From the NCBI GenBank assembly GCA_959027945.1, contig CAUFRO010000038.1, positions 1-20,040 of the forward strand: a DNA stretch of 20,040 nt, given 5' to 3'. The first letter of the stretch is position 1. Each line of letters begins with the position of its first letter. Source of the stretch: an uncultured Collinsella sp. Its GTDB lineage: Bacteria > Actinomycetota > Coriobacteriia > Coriobacteriales > Coriobacteriaceae. Below the pieces are notes generated by a model that did not search any database, was not told where the DNA came from, and was given only the letters and a program-made list of their open reading frames with translations. Made by a program: the position numbers and the translations under genes. This document shows, piece by piece, positions 17,400-20,040 of the stretch.

Positions 17400-17535
17400 G
17401 GGCCGCGTGCCCGCCCGCAATATATTTGATTGCCTGCTCGGGCAGTCCTGCGCAAGACGAAGGCCACATTAAGTGGCCTTCTTTGCGTGCGGAACTCGCG
17501 ATCAATCAAATATATTGCGGGCGGGCACGCGGCCC
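17400..17535. repeat. Perfect 33-bp inverted repeat enclosing a terminator hairpin
   Basis: Positions 17400-17432 (starting GGGCCGCGTGCCCGCCCG) are the exact reverse complement of 17503-17535. The outer half is GC-rich and the inner half is A/T-rich (AATATATTTGATTG). The 70-bp interior holds a small CTGC/GCAG hairpin and a terminator at 17460-17485. The element begins nine bases past the hydrolase stop codon. It has no coding potential and I see no target-site duplication. Its outer ends resemble those of the hairpin at 19841-19915. It could be a small non-autonomous mobile element, a structured 3' RNA end or a dispersed repeat. Confidence 0.92.
17460..17485 (+). terminator. Terminator inside the 33-bp inverted repeat
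   Basis: GAAGGCCAC pairs with GTGGCCTTC around ATTAA and is followed by TTT then GCG. The U-run is short. The stem is flanked by GCGCAA and TTGCGT, which could extend it. It would end the cell-wall hydrolase transcript. Confidence 0.65.
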
Positions 17536-17587
17536 TCTCGGGTTCGGGGCGCGACACACCGGACTGGGTTATCTGAATAAATATGGT

Positions 17588-17614
17588 GAAGGCCCCTTTC
17601 GGGGCCTTCTTTTT
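17588..17614 (+). terminator. Terminator downstream of the cell-wall hydrolase gene, next to the murB stop
   Basis: GAAGGCCCC pairs with GGGGCCTTC around TTTC, followed by TTTTTAT on the plus strand. Its stem start GAAGGCC repeats that of the terminator at 17460. It overlaps the last bases of murB on the other strand. For murB transcripts the following ACCATATTTATT is only a weak U-run. Confidence 0.85.
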
Positions 17615-18575
17615 ATAAAAATTCGCCTACTCGGTGGACTTCGGGTTCTAGGTCTACGTCGAACTGCTCTTTGACTTTGGCTTGGATGTCGCGGATGAGT
17701 TCGTCGACGTCGGCGGCGGTGGCGTGGTCGGCGTTGACGATAAAGCCGCAGTGCTTTTCGCTTACCTGCGCGCCGCCAACGGCGTGTCCTCGCAGGCCGG
17801 CATCCATGATGAGCTTGCCGGCAAAGTAACCCTCGGGGCGCTTGAAGGTGGAGCCGGCACTCGGCATGTCGAGCGGTTGCTTGTCCTCGCGACGCTGACG
17901 GCAGTCGTCCATGTCGGCCTTGATCATCGCGGCGTTGCCCGGGGCGAGATTGAAAGTGGCTGAAAGCACGATAAAGCCGTCGTCGGCGATGCGGCTCTTG
18001 CGATAGCCCAGGTTGAGCTCATCGACATCGAACTCGATGATGTTGCCGCTGCCACGGGTGCCGTCGTCGAGCTGGCGAGCAGGTTTGTAGACGCGCACGG
18101 ACTCCAGCACATCGGCCATGCAGGCGCCGTAAGCTCCGGCGTTCATGTAGCAGGCGCCGCCGACCGATCCGGGGATGCCCGAGATGGGCTCCATGCCGGT
18201 GAGACCGGCCTCGGCTGCCGCAGCGGCGACATCGGAAAGCAAGGCGCCGGCTGCCGCCGTGACGTGCGTGCCATCGACGGTGATGTCGGAGAGACCTTCG
18301 CCCAGCGCCACGACGACGCCACGGATGCCCTTGTCGCCAACGAGCAAGTCGGAGCCGTTGCCCACGATGGTGAGTGGTAGATCGCAGCGATAGCAGGTAT
18401 CGAGCGTGGCGACGAGGCCCTGCTCGGTGTCGGGCGTGACAAAGACGTCGGCCGGGCCTCCAATCTTAAACGTGGTGTGCTCGCGCATGGGCTCGCTCAT
18501 GAGTACGTTGTCCTCGCCGGCAACGCCAGCGAGCGCGCAGAGCAGGTCCTCGTTAAAAAAGTCGTTCTCGTGCAT
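17613..18575 (-). CDS. murB: UDP-N-acetylenolpyruvoylglucosamine reductase
   Basis: A 320-residue cytoplasmic flavoenzyme that reduces UDP-GlcNAc-enolpyruvate to UDP-MurNAc with NADPH, the second committed step of peptidoglycan precursor synthesis. FAD-binding motifs are TTFKIGGPADVFV at 34-46, VGNGSDLLVGDKG at 71-83 and SGIPGSVGGACYMNAGAYG at 132-150. The active site includes YRKS at 191-194, the proton donor Ser242 in SAGSTFKRP and Glu312 in LEPEV. The layout lacks the insertion of E. coli MurB, so this is the type II form common in Gram-positives. GGCGGA seven bases before the ATG at 18575 decides the start; an upstream in-frame ATG at 18674 would add 33 atypical residues. It is divergent from a LacI-family gene. 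Confidence 0.97.
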   Translation of the reverse strand: MHENDFFNEDLLCALAGVAGEDNVLMSEPMREHTTFKIGGPADVFVTPDTEQGLVATLDTCYRCDLPLTIVGNGSDLLVGDKGIRGVVVALGEGLSDITVDGTHVTAAAGALLSDVAAAAAEAGLTGMEPISGIPGSVGGACYMNAGAYGACMADVLESVRVYKPARQLDDGTRGSGNIIEFDVDELNLGYRKSRIADDGFIVLSATFNLAPGNAAMIKADMDDCRQRREDKQPLDMPSAGSTFKRPEGYFAGKLIMDAGLRGHAVGGAQVSEKHCGFIVNADHATAADVDELIRDIQAKVKEQFDVDLEPEVHRVGEFL

Positions 18576-18758
18576 GCGAATATCCGCCTTTTGGTGGTTG
18601 TTGTCATCAATCGATTGCAATATACCCCACCTGGACGGATTTGGTGCGCTGGCGGCGATAAAACAGCCGTCCACCGGATTGGTAAAGTGTTTATCACCGA
18701 GGTAGATGGGCAGTCGCTATACTTTCAAGAGATTGCGCGTAAACCCGGAAGGAGCGAG

Positions 18759-19787
18759 ATGGCCAACAAAGTCACCCTCAAGCAGATCGCCCAGGAGGTG
18801 GGGCTTTCCCCTTCGTCGGTCTCGCTTGTTCTCAATAATCGGCCCTGTCGCATCTCGGAAGAAAACCGCAAGCGCATCAAGGAGGTCGCGGCGCGCAACC
18901 ACTATGTTCCCAACCAGATTGCGCGCAGCCTGGTCATGCGCGAGTCGCGCACGCTGGGCCTTATCGTCCCTAACATCGAGAGCCGCTTTTTTGCCTCGCT
19001 CGCCGGTAGCCTGGAAAAGCGCTGCCGCGAGGACGGCTATGCGCTCTTCATTACCAGCTCGGGCGGCAGCGCCGATGACGATCTGGAGCTGCTGCGCCAG
19101 CTGGTGACGCGCGGCGTTGATGGCGTCTTTCTGGTGGTGGGTGACGAGTTCTCCGACGACCGCGCCCTGCGCGAAGAAGTCAGCCACCTGCCCATCCCGG
19201 CGGTAATGGTCGACCGTGCCATTGAGGGACTCGAGTGCGACAAGGTGATGTTCGATCACGAGATGGGTGGCTACATGGCCACCCGCTATCTGATCGAGCA
19301 AGGCCACCGTCGCATTGCCTGCTTGGTTAATGCGCGCCGTTCCAATACGGGTCGTAAACGTCTTGCCGGCTACGAGCGTGCGCTGCGCGAGGTGGGGCTG
19401 CCCATCGATGCGCGTTTGGAGTTTGAGAGCGAGTACTACATTCCGAGCGCATACGAGGCCTCGGAGGCGGTGCTCGCAACTGACGCCACCGCCGTGTTCG
19501 CAAGCTCGGATAACATTGCCCTCGGTCTGCTCAAGCGCCTGCACGAGATGGGGAAGAGCATCCCAGGCGATATCTCGGTCGTAAGCTATGACAACTCGGC
19601 AGCCGACGTTCTCTTTGAGCCGGCGCTGACCGCGATCGAGCAGGATCCTGGTGTCCTCGCGGAGCATGCTTTTGGCTGCATGTCCAAGCGTCTTGCCGGT
19701 AGGGGCGGTAGACGTGCCGAAGAGGTCGTTCTGGAGCCAACGCTTATCGTGAAGGGCAGTGTGCTCGATCTTACCGAATATAGCTAA
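18759..19787 (+). CDS. LacI/GalR-family transcriptional regulator
   Basis: A 342-residue DNA-binding regulator. The N-terminal helix-turn-helix is VTLKQIAQEVGLSPSSVSLV at 5-24, followed by the hinge-side helix PNQIARSLVMRES. Residues 60-342 form a periplasmic-binding-protein-like effector domain, with LGLIVPNIESRFFASLAGSLEK and GDISVVSYDN as family hallmarks. GGAAGGAG four bases before the ATG at 18759 decides the start; the frame stays open to 18477 but that stretch overlaps murB antisense. A TATACT at 18718-18723 may be its -10, with no clear -35. It is divergent from murB, an unlikely target. The gene starting at 20036 on the same strand is a more likely one. The effector cannot be read from the sequence. 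Its own operator was not recognised. Confidence 0.94.
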   Translation: MANKVTLKQIAQEVGLSPSSVSLVLNNRPCRISEENRKRIKEVAARNHYVPNQIARSLVMRESRTLGLIVPNIESRFFASLAGSLEKRCREDGYALFITSSGGSADDDLELLRQLVTRGVDGVFLVVGDEFSDDRALREEVSHLPIPAVMVDRAIEGLECDKVMFDHEMGGYMATRYLIEQGHRRIACLVNARRSNTGRKRLAGYERALREVGLPIDARLEFESEYYIPSAYEASEAVLATDATAVFASSDNIALGLLKRLHEMGKSIPGDISVVSYDNSAADVLFEPALTAIEQDPGVLAEHAFGCMSKRLAGRGGRRAEEVVLEPTLIVKGSVLDLTEYS

Positions 19788-19840
19788 GCGCACTTGTTTG
19801 TTTGCATAGATTGCATGCGGAGCGTCCGCTATTTGCCGGC

Positions 19841-19915
19841 GGGGCCGAGGTGCCTGCTTTGTTTTGAGAAGTTCGCGAAGCCCACTTCTCAAAACAAAGC
19901 AGGCACCCCGGCCCT
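19841..19915. repeat. Long hairpin after the LacI-family gene, related to the 17400 element
   Basis: A perfect 24-bp stem, 19849-19872 with 19884-19907 (starting GGTGCCTGCTTTGTTTTG), encloses an 11-base loop that contains TCGCGA. After one A-C mismatch the stem continues with GGGGCCG against CGGCCCT, giving about 31 paired positions. No U-run follows. It lies 53 bp past the LacI-family stop. The rest of 19788-20035 shows only A/T-rich and GTTTG-repeating sequence and a TTGTTTAA half-site at 20008-20015. I find no gene in that gap. Confidence 0.9.
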
Positions 19916-20035
19916 CGTCCGTAAACTCTTCCGCTGAGCGAGCCATAGACGCCGCGCACCGATGCGATAAAGCAGTGGCTTGAAATTGGTGCTATATTCA
20001 GCATGAGTTGTTTAATGCTAGTACGGGAGGCTGAT

Positions 20036-20040
20036 ATGGG
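20036..20040 (+). CDS. Start of a gene cut off by the window end
   Basis: An ATG at 20036 is preceded five bases upstream by GGGAGG, a strong ribosome-binding site. Only the first codon and two bases are in the window, so nothing can be said about the product. It lies 248 bp downstream of the LacI-family gene on the same strand, which makes it a candidate target of that regulator. Confidence 0.45.

Noticed and set aside
17400..17535. Insertion sequence or transposon end
   Set aside because: No transposase is encoded inside or beside it and no target-site duplication is seen. A non-autonomous element remains possible and is reported as a finding.
18477..18758. N-terminal extension of the LacI-family regulator
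   Set aside because: The frame is open, but the added residues lie antisense to murB and precede the canonical helix-turn-helix start, which has its own strong ribosome-binding site.
19771..20004. A 77-codon minus-strand frame after the LacI-family gene
   Set aside because: It runs through the long hairpin, has no ribosome-binding site and resembles no known protein.

Overview
The window is GC-rich, densely coded bacterial DNA. Tat-type twin-arginine leaders, GC-rich intergenic hairpins, a CwlM-like peptidoglycan-binding protein and a carbohydrate-heavy gene set suggest an intestinal actinobacterium of the Coriobacteriia, possibly Collinsella. That placement is inferred from style and remembered relatives, not from a search.

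Layout, left to right. A tRNA-Gln(UUG) gene (1-75, minus) follows a gene for a protein with two peptidoglycan-binding domains and a degenerate amidase-like tail (114-1019, minus). Next come a short-chain polyprenyl diphosphate synthase (1158-2183, minus) and a large fused protein, PTS EIIC-EIIB joined to a HAD-IIB phosphatase (2297-4747, minus). A TreR-like GntR/UTRA regulator (4972-5691, plus) diverges from the PTS gene. A plus-strand ABC sugar-uptake operon follows: Tat lipoprotein binding protein, two permeases and a MalK-type ATPase (5998-10363), with hairpins in two of its gene junctions and a terminator at its end. Converging on it is malQ-glgP (14637-10738, minus), preceded by galE (15919-14858, minus). 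The right part holds an exported coiled-coil cell-wall cysteine peptidase (16186-17391, plus), murB (18575-17613, minus), a LacI-family regulator (18759-19787, plus) and the first codon of another gene at 20036.

The central block looks like an alpha-glucan and disaccharide utilisation region. The ABC transporter would bring in maltodextrin-like oligosaccharides. MalQ would disproportionate them and GlgP would phosphorolyse them to glucose-1-phosphate, and GalE links to the UDP-hexose pool. The PTS-HAD protein would import a disaccharide as its phosphate. Five near-palindromic boxes related to TTGTTTAAACAA lie upstream of the PTS gene, the GntR gene, the ABC operon (two boxes) and malQ. This suggests that one TreR-like protein controls the whole block.

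The strongest unexplained signals are structural. They are a 136-bp nested palindrome at 10504-10639 whose two 41-bp units carry oppositely oriented centres between identical arms, a perfect 33-bp inverted repeat at 17400-17535 wrapped around a terminator, and a 31-bp hairpin at 19841-19915 whose outer ends resemble those of the 17400 element. The PTS-phosphatase fusion and the CwlM-like pseudo-amidase are the most interesting proteins.
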